The position numbers were made by a program, and so were the translations under genes. The notes below the pieces were generated by a model. The model was not told the DNA's origin. It ran no database searches and saw only the letters and a list, made by a program, of their open reading frames with translations. Shown here one piece after another: positions 1-11,624 of a stretch of DNA of 64,000 nucleotides. The first letter of the stretch is position 1. Every line of letters starts with the position of its first letter. The stretch is from Pohlia nutans (lineage: Eukaryota; Streptophyta; Bryopsida; Bryales; Mniaceae): contig CM040087.1 in assembly GCA_022496805.1 (NCBI GenBank), positions 8,816,001-8,880,000 of the forward strand, given 5' to 3'.

Positions 1-88
1 CATAACCGACATATACAAATGAGGTACATCTGTTCTTTCACAATCTAGGAATTAGGATATATCGGTTATTGGTCACCTGTCGGTTATG
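1..88. repeat. Small inverted repeat at the window edge
   Basis: CATAACCGACA at 1-11 is repeated inverted at 78-88. It may be a fragment of a miniature element cut by the window edge. Nothing else is recognisable up to about 680. Confidence 0.45.
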
Positions 89-90
89 GG

Positions 91-679
91 TGTCTCTACC
101 TTAATCAATTAATCATTCACTGCACGGAGCAGTATAAGTCAAAACTGGTGTTACGAACCAACCAAGTGACGCCACGTGTACATTCGACTTCCACGCAATA
201 CCTCATGTACTTTCAAAGGATTAAATTGGAAAAATGTCCTTCCACAGCTGAAATTATTCTCCTCATATTCCTTTTCTTTGTGAATTTTGAAAGATCTAGC
301 TATTCCTTCATTTTTCATGAGCGGGCATCTTGTAAAGCTATTTTTAAAATGAACAGGAATATTCAATCATTGCCTCAGAATAATTGGTGGGGCATGGAGT
401 CATCTTAAGTTGTGTGATGTCATTTCTATTTATATTTTAAAATTGGTGTAATGAATTCCGGTACATTTTACTTATGGAATATTTTATATTTATTTTGTAT
501 TTTCCTCTTGTAAATAGAAACTTTTGTGTTGGGCATTAGGAAGCCATGAGTATTTATATCATGGAAGTCTTTGAATAGATAGCTATGGTTTTCTTTGTAT
601 AGAATAATATGCTAACATGTTGCTTGGCATTGGATGGTAAATGTCTTTAATCTGAAGGATAAAATTATTTGAAACCTCA
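91..679. other. AT-rich stretch without recognisable gene
   Basis: I see no conserved protein, splice-bounded exon or repeat here. The open frames on both strands are short and of biased composition, so I do not call a gene. Confidence 0.5.
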
Positions 680-901
680 CTACACTAAATAGGTAGATTA
701 GTGTTAGATACACTAATTTACATAATCATGTTGTAAGTTTTTATTGTTGACCAATTTTTTTACCCTCTATACTGGTCAAGATGGGGATCTTTCAATAGTA
801 TTGGAATCAATGTCTTTGGTAATTTTTTTTGTCGAGAGTAAAAATCTATAATATTTTCAAATCTTATAATTATCTAACACTAATCTACCTATTTAGTGTA
901 G
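680..901. mobile_element. MITE with perfect 31-bp terminal inverted repeats
   Basis: Positions 680-710 and 871-901 are perfect inverted repeats of 31 bp around about 160 bp of AT-rich non-coding DNA. This is the layout of a non-autonomous DNA transposon. I cannot assign a superfamily because no clear target-site duplication is visible. A different miniature element (909-1436) lies directly beside it. Confidence 0.75.
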
Positions 902-908
902 TTCTTAA

Positions 909-1436
909 CCTTTTAACGTCCCAATTAAAAGAAGCGCTATAGAATGTATGATGAAAACAAAAAATGAACCCGATGTTCAAAGCAAAGTTGTATATGTCAA
1001 TGTGCAGATCACGCCTGTACAATTGGATTTATCACATTTTTATTTTATTATTTTTTCAAGGTTTTCTTTTGAAATTCAATTAAAAATCTCAAACTAACAC
1101 CAAAAAAAACATTTATTTATTTTTGTAATGAAATTAGAATAACATGCACAATGAGATGGTATGGATTGTATTATTTGATTCTACTTATTTTGGAAAATCA
1201 TCTTTAAAGTTTCACTTTTTGAAATGAGAATGAAACTTGACATAAACAATTTTTTATTTTTTTTCTAAAATCATAATTAATTATTTTGAAGATTCAAATC
1301 TTTCAAAGGCTAATAGTCAACTAGCTAAAGAACCAAGAGAGATTTTGGTGGATGAAAACCGTCCAATTTGGATGAAACTTGAACTGTTAAAATCTGTCCA
1401 TTGTCCGTTGTCCAAAAACTGGACGGGGGCGGTTAC
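909..1436 (+). mobile_element. piggyBac-like TTAA MITE, family A, copy 1
   Basis: TTAA at 905-908 precedes the terminus. The body matches 2807-3345 and 54896-55426 along its length: the same blocks around the ATGTTTGATG, AAGTTGTA and TTGGAT segments, in the same order. The right end has the internal hairpin (GTCCAAAAACTGGAC, 1409-1423) but the terminal CCCTAAA-TTAA is degenerate. No coding capacity. Confidence 0.7.
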
Positions 1437-1622
1437 TTGCCACTCAATGTTATTTTGTGCATGAAGTTTGATGTTCAAACTCATTTGAGAGCTAAAATAT
1501 TTGAGCAGATATTCTTATAATATGGGAGCAGATAATGATTACTTTTGTGTCAAATCACGAGGAATATTTGTCTAGAAATATATTTATTTCTATTCATTTT
1601 TTTACTTATAAATGAAATATTT

Positions 1623-1898
1623 TAGGCCCTCTTTTCACTAAACGGTCTTCTCAGATTTTGCGTTGAACCCACCTCCTGAGGTGAGCTTAACGCAAAATCT
1701 GGAGGCCTTGAAAAATGTTCGCTTTTGTTGCTACGAAGGTCAAAAATGTTGTTCATGTCATTTTCTCCTCCTTTCGTCCCTTGAACTGAAAATTTTGGGT
1801 ATAAAGTGACATTATGTGGTCTTCTCGGTTTCTAGGCCTCTCATTGGCTAGAATTTCTCTCCTCACGGCTTCTCGTCTCTAGTGTAAAGAGGCCCTTA
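1623..1898. mobile_element. MITE-like element with imperfect TIRs
   Basis: The left end (GGCCCTCTTTTCACTAAACG) and the reverse complement of the right end (GGGCCTCTTTACACTAGAG) are imperfect terminal inverted repeats. The inside is non-coding and has its own short palindromes (for example CACCTCCTGAGGTGAG). A related end may exist near 3411. Superfamily not assigned. Confidence 0.5.
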
Positions 1899-2388
1899 GA
1901 TACAAATCAGACTCACCTCACCTAACATGTATTCTCTCTTCTTTTCGATTAACTGTGTTTTATTCCAATGTGAAAAGGAACCCACAGGTGGCATGTCAGG
2001 CACACTACTGCTGGTGAAAAAAAAAGACACCCATCGTATTTTAAGGGGTATTTATTAGTCATAATGAATACCGGTATAAGTAGTAATTTATTGTTGGGAA
2101 TTCAGTTTAAAAGTATGGGAAGGTTCAAATTATAGCGCCAAGTGAACATCATCTCAACCTCGCGCCTTGTGCCCAACGCTTCAAATTTAGGGCTTGTGCT
2201 CGCCTGTTCCTCACCTCCAATGTATTTTTCCCTCTATCAATAGAAATTGTCGAAAAATAAAGTAAAATAAATAATAATAAAAATTAGGGCTCGTGCTGAA
2301 TAAAAGGAGCAATTGAAATTCGGACCCCTGGTGGCTCCAGCTTTGAGGTTGGCTCCTAAGGTACTCGACACTTCCAAAGGGCAGCTTA

Positions 2389-2802
2389 GAGCATCCGCAC
2401 CCCTGCGCGTCATCCACCACTCCGGAAAGGACCAGTAGAGGGCTCCACAAGGGTTCCGTGACTCGGCAAAAAAAGAGACCTTCACCCTCGCTCCTCAAAT
2501 CCACAGTAATCTCCTGGATTCACTACCCAGCTGACGCAGTCGGTGTTTGGGGGCTCGGCGGTGGTTCAGGATCGCGATTCTTCATTGGAGCACAGACTGC
2601 GAGCAAGATTGACAAAGATTTCCCCGTGTTTTGGGCGTGCTCAGGAAAAACAAACACTCTGCTGAATGGCGAGTCGACGACGGATTTTGACGAGGCCGCA
2701 AGCCAAATGGCCGTTGCGCGAGCCACGGAGGGAGACGCGTTGATACCCGGGCCCGCCAAACCCTGTTGCGGCCGGGTGTAGCGCGCAACGGTGCGGATGC
2801 TC
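2389..2802. mobile_element. PIF/Harbinger-type MITE (GAGCATCCGCACC family), copy 1
   Basis: The ends are GAGCATCCGCACC and its inverted copy, flanked by TTA at 2386-2388 and 2803-2805, which is the 3-bp target duplication typical of PIF/Harbinger. The 414-bp body is much more GC-rich than its surroundings and produces spurious open frames. A second copy with TAA flanks lies at 31799-32267. The right target site overlaps the TTAA of the neighbouring element at 2807. Confidence 0.8.
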
Positions 2803-2806
2803 TTAA

Positions 2807-3345
2807 CCCTTTAACATCCCGATTCAACACTGTTTTCAAAGATTCATTATAAAATGTTTGATGAAGAATAAAAATAGAGTTGATGTATAACGTAAAGTTG
2901 TAAATGTCAATGTGAAAATAACATTGTACGGTTGGATTCATCATATTTATTATTAAAACGTTTTAATTAATTTTACAAGGTTTTCTCTTGAAATTCAATT
3001 TAAGATCCAAAATTAACACAAAATAATCAAAAAATATTTAAATCATATTGGAATAACATGCACTACAAGACGGTATGGTTTTCATTATTTGATTCTACTT
3101 ATTATGGGAAATCATGTTTAAGGTTTTATTTTTTGGACTAAGAATGAAACTTGACATAAACCACTTTTGTTATTTATCAAAAATTCACATTATCTTATTT
3201 TGAAAATCCATACTATACAAATGATAGTCAACTAGCACAAGAATCAAAAGAATTTTGGATGGATGAAAAACATCACGGTATGTGATGAAGGGACGTGTCA
3301 AAAATCATCCAGCGTTCAGAATATGGATGATGGCGCATCAAAGGG
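2807..3345 (+). mobile_element. piggyBac-like TTAA MITE, family A, copy 2
   Basis: TTAA flanks are at 2803-2806 and 3346-3349. Termini begin CCCTTTAACATCCCG and CCCTTTGATGCGCC. The internal sequence is shared with 909-1436, 54896-55426 and, inverted and truncated, 20399-20608. Non-coding, 539 bp. Confidence 0.8.
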
Positions 3346-3349
3346 TTAA

Positions 3350-5053
3350 CATATGAATTGCAGAGGTTGTTTTATTTTGCTCCTATTGAACAAAATCTTA
3401 GTCCATACTAAGGCCACTTTACACTAGGAGTTAGGCTCCTCTTGATGAGTAAAAGTGTTGAAAGTCCTTGCTTCTCATCGGTCAAAAGTTTAGAATTGAG
3501 CCCAACCCCTTTACACATGAAAGACACTTCATTGTGCCAAAAATCAACAATCATCAATGTAGTTTAGTGATTGTTGACTTTGAATGACTACCTAGACTCA
3601 CCTCATTTATAAGAACCTTGTGTATTCTAAGGTTTTTTGTGATTCTTTAAGACACATTCTTTGTCAATTTCAAGACAAGTCTATTGCCACAAATAGACAA
3701 TTTAAACCTTGAACTTCAAAAATTCATAACGTATTCGATATAGCTTTAAGATTACCATTCAACTTGGATTAAATTTAGAATCGGTTTGCTAATTCATTCA
3801 AACTACCACATTGCACTTTAAATTACTATAAATAGTAACAATGCTTAAAGTGTCGGTTTGTGGCCCACTCACCTTAATCCTTAATGAGTTAAGGAGACTT
3901 TAGATTATGAAGAAATTTAATATTATTATATATCAAGATCATTTTTGAACTAAAAAAATTTGTGTTTTTGAAGTGAAATGTACCGGCCTTCTTAAAACAA
4001 CAAAATATTTGCGTAAACATGTTTTGAATACCTATATCATAAATTTTATAAACAGAATTTACACAAGATTCATAAGAAAATTGAATGAACGAAATTGGAC
4101 TTTGTGAAAGGACAGAATAGATCCTTAAACGGATATTATTGGATGATTGAGGATTTCTCTACTAGCTCTTGTAACAAGCTCAATTCCTCATTGGTGTGGG
4201 GTAATTTTGACGATCGGCAATGTTGAAATTAAAGAATACTTTGTTTGAAAAAGGATCAACAAAATCTCATAATTTTTGAAAAAACGACACGGTTGAGTAG
4301 ATTGATGGAACTTGTTCAGGGTAGTTTGTACATATGCTATAATCGGATTGTTCAAAAGTGCTCCAAAATTTCTAATTTTTTTTACAGATTGTCACTTAAA
4401 ACATGTACAAAAAGTCTCACGTAATTTGGAGGTGTGAAGAAGATACGAGGGTCTGATGCGACGCCTAAATAGTCTCCTTGCAACTCAAAAATCACCAAAA
4501 GTAGCACATTTCATGAATTTCCAATCAGGAAATACCTACAAATTCAACTCTCAAAAAGAGCCGGGGTCTCTTTTGTTGCTCATCCTACAATTCAAAGCTC
4601 AAGAACTTGAATTTTCTCACTTTCTAATTCCAGAAGCGACGTGAGGTCCTTATGGTCCTTTAGGAGTTAAAATTAAAATACAGCATTCTGGTTCAAAAAT
4701 AACATTTCTTATTCATTTTATGACTAAGTTTTGGATGAATGATTGCCTCGGGACCCTAGCTTAATTGTACAGTACAGTACTGTACAGTGAGTGCAATGCC
4801 TGATGACTTGAAATGTATGTTGTTCCTGGAAGCAACGCATGAAGACGTTGTGGTTTTCTGATTTTCTCTTATAAAAAGCCATCCACATTAAATTACTTTG
4901 ATAATAAAGAACTATTCAGTCTTATTTAATGATGTAGTTTTATTATTTCATTCAGTTATAAACAATCCATATTGTATTGCATCTAAAATAATGGAAAATG
5001 GATTCATTATGGTGGGCTTTGGGTTCTATACAGTAGACTTTCCTGGTGCTGTT
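3350..5053. other. Intergenic stretch without recognisable gene
   Basis: No supported gene. Near 3411 is an end resembling the 1623-1898 element. At 4644-4670 is an orphan piggyBac-like right terminus (CCTTTAGGAG followed by TTAA) whose left partner I could not find. The rest is AT-rich sequence with no motif I can defend. Confidence 0.45.
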
Positions 5054-5185
5054 TAATAATAATAATAATAATAATAATGAAATAAATAAATAAAGAAATA
5101 AAACATAATAGTAATGTTAGTATTAGTAGTAATAATAGTAATAATAAGAATAAAAACACTATTATTATTATTATTATTATTATTA
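5054..5185. repeat. TAA/ATT trinucleotide microsatellite, inverted
   Basis: A (TAA)n run at about 5054-5078 faces an (ATT)n run at 5161-5185, with interrupted TAA/TAG repeats between them. The two blocks are inverted and could fold into a hairpin. The apparent reading frame across it is only microsatellite translation. Confidence 0.8.
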
Positions 5186-5840
5186 ACTAGCCGTTTGCTT
5201 CCCTTTGTACCATAGAGACAAAGTGAAAGGCCATGAAATTGAAAAAACATGAAAGGTTAGGTTATTTCACATGATTAATAATATTCAATAGAATAATCAT
5301 GGGAAGACCATTCAAGAATGTGAATGGTTACGTTACATCATAAAAAATCCTATCTTAAAAGGTTACATCATTGTTAACTCACGGCTCATCGGCTCACTTA
5401 CAAATCCTACAACTATTGAATAAGTCACAAGTGGAACCTTTAGTTGTCAATATCATTTTCTAAACCAACTCCGACATACAGTAGTCAATGGACTAACAAT
5501 AATAATAATGATAATAATGATAAAATGGTAACATTAATAGTAACATTGGTGTAAGAGACTATTGTGAATGGAGAGTCTCTTGGAGTTAGTACATCTATCA
5601 ATGCTTCAAATGACATAGGTACATCGTGAGGTCTAAACTTGATGCTTTTTCTCATAGATAAACTCTATATGGTAATATGTACATCAGAAGAGTTATTTGG
5701 AATTGTGCCGAAATTACAAATTTTAAAATTCAAATCTTTGAAAATAAAGATTCTTGGGTTCAAGTGTCATTTTTGAGCAATACGGGGTGGCACCATCACC
5801 AATTTGATCTTCTACTAATATTTGGTCAGTTACTAAAGTG

Positions 5841-5940
5841 TCTATTCTCGAAGGGAGAGAGTGATCTTGTACTAGTGGCTCATTGTCCGATGGGCACTAA
5901 TTCATTGATAAGACAAACAAACACTTTATCCACACCAGAG
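5841..5940 (+). mobile_element. Degenerate LINE/SINE 3' tail remnant
   Basis: The order of segments matches the 3' end of the retrotransposon at about 27445-27540 (CTCGAAAGGGGAGAG, GTCCGGTGGGCAT, GGACACTTTATTCACGCC), with many substitutions and a small insertion. It is a short old tail fragment in plus orientation. Flanking sequence to 6600 shows no gene. Confidence 0.6.
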
Positions 5941-6646
5941 TCAAAAGACGACATGCGCTTCTATCTATTTGACCATTTACTAATACTAATAATAAAAAAG
6001 TGGCATTGTTGTGGAAGTTGCCCAATTCCACGTATGCACACTGAATTTGCCTGAGCATCTCCTTCGGATCACCGCCTTTTCTACTAGTGTACTTTGGTCT
6101 TTGTTACTTATTATTCTTGTAACCCGACCGAATTTGGCTAGGGTTCGTTGTCATTCTCCTTGAGCAATGATATATATTTTTTCATTTGTGCCCAAGATAA
6201 ATAAATATGATAAAGAGAAAACATAGAAGTCAAAGAGCAGGATGTGAACTTGTCTGTGAGACTTTTCCAATAGAAACCTTGTCGCGCTGCATGGATAGTA
6301 AGAATGTCTTGAGTTTAGTGCGGGGCGACCATGGAACTGATTCAATGCTCTTCGAAGGAAATGCACATATGCATGGCTATGTATACGGCACCTAAGTATA
6401 TTTCACACGTTGAATTCCGGGGTAGAGCACCGACATCTTTACTGTAATTCTCAACTTTTACCAATCAATATTAATAATCATTATGAATGGCAAATGCTTC
6501 AGTTCATGTCCTATTATCCTATGCATGAATAAACTTCTAACTGCTCAACCGCTCTTTTCTTGAACAATGTACAAATTTCATCCGATCCGCATTATCTCAT
6601 CCATCATGCACTTCTTGTAAGCAATAAAATATTACAAAAATCTATG

Positions 6647-6720
6647 GTAAGTTGGCTTCATGAATGTGTGATCCGATTAGAAAGGGGATGATTTGTGAAA
6701 AATTGATGCTTCATTTCATG
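6647..6720 (-). repeat. Fragment of dispersed repeat S
   Basis: Inverted and diverged match to part of the repeat seen at about 20880-21000 and 54000-54110 (segment reading CCCCTTTCTAATCGGATCACA on the other strand). It is non-coding. Around it, 5990-7200 shows no gene that I can support. Confidence 0.5.
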
Positions 6721-7203
6721 CTGCAACAATTCATTTAAAAGTTTGAAAACTTTAATCTACAGGTGCTTTTGAAAAAATATACTCAATAATTATCCCTAAA
6801 CTCCTAAATGACCGTGCGCATTCTTAATTTTTTTTTTATCATTTTCTTGTGATGCTTTCATAAAGATAGTTGTATTTCTTAATTGGTGTTCACGTAGAAA
6901 ACTTCACTCTTGAAGCTCAAAGAAAACTTAGTCTCGAGATTATATATCAATTTTTAAAACAATCTAGTATATATATTACATGATTATAAGATTCGATCAT
7001 GAGTTGTTTTCTAAAAAAATCGAGTGAAAACAACAAGCCATTTGTTTATAAATTCGGTCATGGCAGCTCATAGTTGGCTATGTTCATGGGCACCAGGAGC
7101 AAAAAATTGGGGCCTATGCACGTGGTGATGGCTATTTAGGGACTATGCATACAAGGCAATGCACGATAGTCCTATAATGCACAAGATATAAAATGTCATT
7201 TGA

Positions 7204-7507
7204 GTTAACTGAAAAGAAGCCCATCTAATCTTCCTTTTTGCTCTACTTCTAACCTCTTTTTTGAGCTATACTTGGGTTGAATAGTGTCGTGTCATAAATT
7301 GTCCCCTTGTGGGCCATGGGCTTGGAGCTTTGGTAGAAGGTGTGGGAGTTATTGTGAGGTGTGAAGAATATTGACAGTGGCTTTCATTAGATTGTCTCCC
7401 AACTCATCAAGAACTAGTTTTTGGTATATTTCTATTTCAATATGAGTTCTAAAAGAATTCAACACAAGTTTGCTAAAACTTTCCTCTTTGAACTGACTTT
7501 TTGGTTA
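7204..7507 (-). mobile_element. Miniature element M (GTTAACTGA ends), intact copy
   Basis: About 300 bp with similar ends (GTTAACTGAAAAG, and CTAACCAAAAAG on the other strand). The same sequence occurs in plus orientation split at 21185-21285 and 22091-22310, and partly at about 11625-11835. Non-coding. The copy here is uninterrupted and shows what the split copy looked like before insertion. Confidence 0.65.
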
Positions 7508-7558
7508 GTTCTACTCCCTCGTTACTTAGAAAAGTGAATTTAAGTGAAGATTCTTTAA

Positions 7559-7780
7559 CCCTTAAAGGTCCAGATTGGCCATTCCGGCCAATGTACACGA
7601 CCGTATTTCATTGTATTTGGAATGGTTCTACACCTCCTATGAGTATTGTATCAAAAGTAAAATTAAAATTCATGTCTACATGGTCTTAAAAGCTATTGGG
7701 ATCTCAATTTGGAACTTTCTACTCATAACAAATGTTAAATATACGGCAACGTATCTACTATTCCCTAAATCCTTCAAGGG
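7559..7780 (+). mobile_element. piggyBac-like TTAA MITE, family B
   Basis: TTAA flanks are at 7555-7558 and 7781-7784. Inside the left terminus is the hairpin TTGGCCATTCCGGCCAA. A relative of the same size is at 23020-23244. Non-coding, 222 bp. Confidence 0.75.
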
Positions 7781-7884
7781 TTAATGCAGTTTTATAAAGG
7801 GCTCCATTGCACACACAACTTCTAAATAATGCTCGACAGCCAGTTTGGAGACAGTTATGTACAAATAGGGTACATGAGAGAGCT

Positions 7885-7966
7885 CATCTAGAATGTCCGC
7901 TCTGAGTACATCTAGAATGTCCGCTGTAAGTACATCTAGAATGTCCACTGTGAGTACATCTAGCTA
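7885..7966. repeat. Tandem repeat, 24-bp unit
   Basis: About 3.4 copies of a 24-bp unit beginning TCTAGAATGTCCGCT, with one or two differences between copies. It lies in non-coding DNA between two miniature elements. Confidence 0.8.
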
Positions 7967-8022
7967 AGTGATGTCGACTTCATTCCCCTGAGCAACGTGG
8001 TCTCGCAATGGAGCTTGCTTAA

Positions 8023-8602
8023 CCCCTAAACGTCCCAGAGTCCAGAAACTGGATCACGAATGAATTCAAAGCCTTCTCACGTTCTCATCAATGCCTGGAT
8101 GAAACTCATCCAATTTTTTGGAGATTCTTCACTAAGTTGTTGTCCTATTTAATGGCTGGATTTAGTCATACCAGAGTACATATTTTTCTAAAATTACAAA
8201 TGTAGAAGTATGTCTAGTCGTTGACCAAGCCAAAATTGCATTGACTCTAGTTCAGAGTGGAATCATGAAAAATGAGGTCATAAATTTAAGAAACGTAAAA
8301 ATTTCATAGTATCATCACATTTAAGAGAATCTCATTTCAAACTCATTCCAACAAATTTTACTCAAAAAATATTGAAATTTAGTTTGTAATCGAATTTACA
8401 AGGAATTTTTAATTTTAACTTTCAAATTTTATAATTAAATATTGGTGATTGTATTAGTGAATCAAACCGTACGGATGGAATCTAAAATTCAAAATTTAGA
8501 ACTTTCATTTGTATATCAATTCCAGAATATTCTTCTAAATGGTAATTTATAATGTTTTTTCTCAAATTGTCAATTCCAGGGACACCCTGGTACGTTTAGG
8601 GG
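8023..8602 (+). mobile_element. piggyBac-like TTAA MITE, family C, long form
   Basis: TTAA is at 8019-8022 and 8603-8606. Termini are CCCCTAAACGTCCCAG and, from the right, CCCCTAAACGTACCAG. Each end has a hairpin just inside: TCCAGAAACTGGA on the left and CCAGGGACACCCTGG on the right. A shorter member lies at 12804-13125. Non-coding. Confidence 0.8.
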
Positions 8603-8739
8603 TTAAGTTACTGCACATACTTACTAAGTTACCGAATTCTGGCATTGCGGAATGTGACATTGCGAGAGGCGGGTTCATCGTTCGTGTGCAAGGAATCAAG
8701 CAATTGACGTCGGTGGAGGTTGGCATTCCATTCGGTGTT

Positions 8740-8844
8740 CAGTTTTAAGCTCTGGGAAGCGAGGAGAATTGCGCGGGGTTTGGATCTGTGCTTCTTTAGG
8801 GTTCAAGCAATCCAGGGTTTAGCGTTCGACAGCACTCACAGGAG
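8740..8844 (+). other. Probable 5' untranslated exon of the 70-residue protein gene
   Basis: The stretch rises in GC, contains two AGGGTT boxes common near plant transcription starts, and ends at a donor (GGAG|GTAAAT). The matching acceptor is GATTGGCAG at 9510-9518, nine bases before the ATG at 9528. The transcription start is not defined by sequence. Confidence 0.4.
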
Positions 8845-9131
8845 GTAAATTTCATTGCTGTTGCGTCCGGAATTCTACTTTGGGGTTTTGCATGGAACCG
8901 GTATTGAGAGAAATTATTTAGTACCAGTCTGTAACACAATGCTTACTTCTTTTCAAAAAATTATGATTTATTTTAAAATAATTTAATATTTCATGGAGAA
9001 CCGTTTTGATCAATTTACGTACAAGCTCAATTTGAGAGTATTAGGATACCTCTTGTTTTTTCTGCAAAGATACTCTCGGATTATTGGTAGCCCAGGCGGT
9101 GTTCGATTATGTGTGGTTCGCTAGAGGTTAA

Positions 9132-9379
9132 ACCCCTAAGCGTCTAAGACGCCCAATATGGCCATCTGCATCATTGAACTTTGCAACGGTGGCATTTTCT
9201 CATTTTACCTCGGTTTTCTGATTGCAATCAACATCATTTTAAAGCTCTTGTTCTATACGACAAGATCAAAAGTGTGTGGATCGTGTCAAACTGAAGTCAA
9301 TTTCGCACTAGCTTATGATTTGCAGCAGGGGGTTCAATTTGCCTACACTACAGAAAATAAACAGTGCACGATTAGGGGG
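9132..9379 (+). mobile_element. piggyBac-like TTAA MITE, family D, copy 1
   Basis: TTAA is at 9128-9131 and 9380-9383. The left end carries a perfect palindrome, GCGTCTAAGACGC, followed by CCCAATATGGCC. It lies in the predicted 5'-UTR intron of the downstream gene. Relatives lie at 13851-14093, 15545-15747 and 60132-60335. Confidence 0.8.
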
Positions 9380-9527
9380 TTAAGCAAGGGTTATCTCAGT
9401 TATTTTTCGTGATATACGGTAGTGTAGGACATACAGTCACTCTAGGTTTTGAGCGCAGATTTTGCATGAATTTGTTCGAACATCCTCCAACTTGTGAGGT
9501 TGGAATCTGGATTGGCAGTTTGGCGGA

Positions 9528-9740
9528 ATGGGTCACGGCATTGCGGTGAGCCCGGAGGTGGCGAAGCGAGTGCTGTGGTCGTGTCTGGCGATGCCCGTGG
9601 CAGCGCTGGGCGTGCGGCTGTACCAGGACCCCTCTCACCAAGCGCACACTCACCATGAGGCTCAGTTGCCCATGCCACCTCACGTGCCTCCCCCGGTGGC
9701 TGATTTCAGTGAGCAACAGCAATCTGCGGACTCAAGCTGA
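9528..9740 (+). CDS. Small protein with one hydrophobic segment, 70 residues
   Basis: The family is not recognised. The frame encodes 70 residues. Residues 8-30 (SPEVAKRVLWSCLAMPVAAL and on) form a moderately hydrophobic helix-like segment, followed by a His-, Pro- and Gln-rich tail (residues 35-70). The single hydrophobic segment with a polar tail would fit a small organelle-membrane protein, but that is inference. It is called a gene because the frame is GC-rich in an AT-rich region, starts nine bases after a good acceptor (GATTGGCAG, ending 9518), and is followed by a donor (TTCAG|GTAACT at 9763) that would place an intron in the 3' UTR. A further 3'-UTR exon could begin near 10203 after TTACGCAG. 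The next gene fragment (10724-10906) is convergent. Only one copy is seen; it lies outside the recognisable palindrome. Confidence 0.5.
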   Translation: MGHGIAVSPEVAKRVLWSCLAMPVAALGVRLYQDPSHQAHTHHEAQLPMPPHVPPPVADFSEQQQSADSS

Positions 9741-10723
9741 GCTAATGAATTTCCAACCTTCAGGTAACTTGCCCTGTTATTTCAAAAAGTTTACATTCTT
9801 ACTTCTCCAGTTCTGTCCTTAGAGTTTCTCGTGGTTCTGAAAATTCCTACCCAGGACGCACAATCCACATAGCATACTTTGAGTGTTATCATTGAGTCTG
9901 AACGTCACCAACGTTAAAGTGTACTGCACTTTTTCCGCCATATCATCCCATTCTACTTTTACAACCTTTAATATTGCGTCCATTGTGCCTTTAACATGGT
10001 AATTAATGCTAGAGAGGGTAGATGGCTGTCCACCCCCTTTTTTCAGTATCTTTCATTAAATCATTTTTGTGCAAAAGTCGCTCGATAAGAAGTTTCGTGT
10101 ATTTTGAATTAGTTCAGAGACTTTTTTCAGCTTGGGTTGCATAGTCCAAAATATTAGGAAATGCAGTTTTTAGTTCTAACATCATCCTATATTATTACGC
10201 AGGTTAATTTTGTCACGATTATGGTTCTTCAGAGGAGAGGGGAGTGCATTTAACGTAGTTGCAGAAGGCTTTACATGAGGAAGTTTACCTCATGCAATCA
10301 CAGTACCTCCACACATTTTTGTACAGAGAATAAAGTTTTGCGCTTCAGGTTCAGCTCACTTATTGACTTGGCTTCTCCCTTTTTTTTTGCATCTCTTAGA
10401 ACCATTTTCCCTTTTATCATGATCCCTTGACCGTATGCCCATCTATTATGTGGTGCTTGAACACTTGTACATTTCTTAGAATGAAAAGCACCCAATTGCG
10501 GGGCTCAGAGGTAGAATCTCGCTTCAATCAATCGTGGCCTTGGTAGTGTTAAATTTATTGCCAATCATTGGAGATGCATGGCGACTATTCACGTGCAAAA
10601 GTCTGAAGTCTATTGTGGTAGTTCTCTTCCCTTCTTTCATTTCCCTTTTCCTTCAGGAACTCATTTGATGCATGTGATGGATTCAATTTACATTCCTGAA
10701 GGTGGCCTTTCATTTGTCTCTGC

Positions 10724-10906
10724 TCACTGTTGGTATTGACACTCACGACCCTGTTTGAATAATTGAATTGAGAGTTGTACCAGCCCAGGAGGTAGCGTAG
10801 AGCCATGACTGTGCTCGGAGGTCCAGTCAGCAAGCTGCCGGATGGACCCGAACTGGAAGTACATGACATTCTTAAGATGTTCTGTGAGTGCACCCATGGT
10901 CCCATA
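10724..10906 (-). CDS. Terminal exon of an unrecognised gene, minus strand
   Basis: On the minus strand a strong acceptor (pyrimidine-rich, ending CTTCCCTCAG) is followed by 60 open codons and a TGA at 10724-10726. The frame starts YGTMGALTEHLKNVMYFQFG and has balanced composition, unlike random AT-rich frames nearby. I do not recognise the family. The upstream exon should lie beyond the miniature element at 10944-11502, but I could not identify one. It could also be an isolated exon relic. A short segment at about 11507-11530 resembles the exon's beginning (TAAGATATTCTACAAGTGCG against TAAGATGTTCTGTGAGTGCA), hinting at a local duplication. Confidence 0.35.
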   Translation of the reverse strand, partial: YGTMGALTEHLKNVMYFQFGSIRQLADWTSEHSHGSTLPPGLVQLSIQLFKQGRECQYQQ

Positions 10907-10943
10907 CTGAGGGAAGAATGAGATTAATACATAACATTCTTAA

Positions 10944-11502
10944 CACCTAAAGGACCAGGTGTCCTAACTAGGACATTTCAATGTTCGGGTAGGTTCCCAT
11001 GGTGTCATATTTTATTTTTATTTTTTGAAAAAAATCATGTGAATTCGGTATATCAATACAAAACTGGCGATCTAATTTTTTTGATTCCGACTTTTTAAGT
11101 GGAAGTTATGGAGCAAAAAGGGCTTTTTTTGGGGAGAATGGGCAATGCAGGCAGGGCTAAAAATAAACCTCAAAAATTGTTATTTTTTCACTTTAACAGT
11201 AGGATCTTGTTATAGATTACTAAGAGAGTGCATGGTAAAATTTTCATAGAATTTGACCGTACAGATTGCAAGATTATAGCGTTTGAAGTGAAAAAATGAA
11301 ATTGCTGTCTTTTTGAATATTTTTTGACCGTCTTTGAAGACCATGGGAAAATTTGTTAAATCGATTTTAAAAATTCTTAAATTTTATTTAAATGTTTGAT
11401 TTGGTATTTTCCACGAAGAGAAAAAAATATATTCACAAGAAAATTAATAGAAAGAGGTGAAAATGATGCTCAAAAACAGGAAAACCCGCTGTCATTTAGG
11501 GG
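10944..11502 (+). mobile_element. piggyBac-like TTAA MITE, family E
   Basis: TTAA is at 10940-10943 and 11503-11506. The left end reads CACCTAAAGGACC and is followed by the hairpin TGTCCTAACTAGGACA. Non-coding, 559 bp. It separates the minus-strand exon at 10724-10906 from whatever lies upstream of it. Confidence 0.75.
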
Positions 11503-11624
11503 TTAAGATATTCTACAAGTGCGCCCATCTTATTGTTCATTTGACCACACATAAATCAATGTTGTTGAAATAAAGTGCTACTTCTGCCCTGTTCATAAGT
11601 GCCAATTTGGGATGTATTAGAGTT

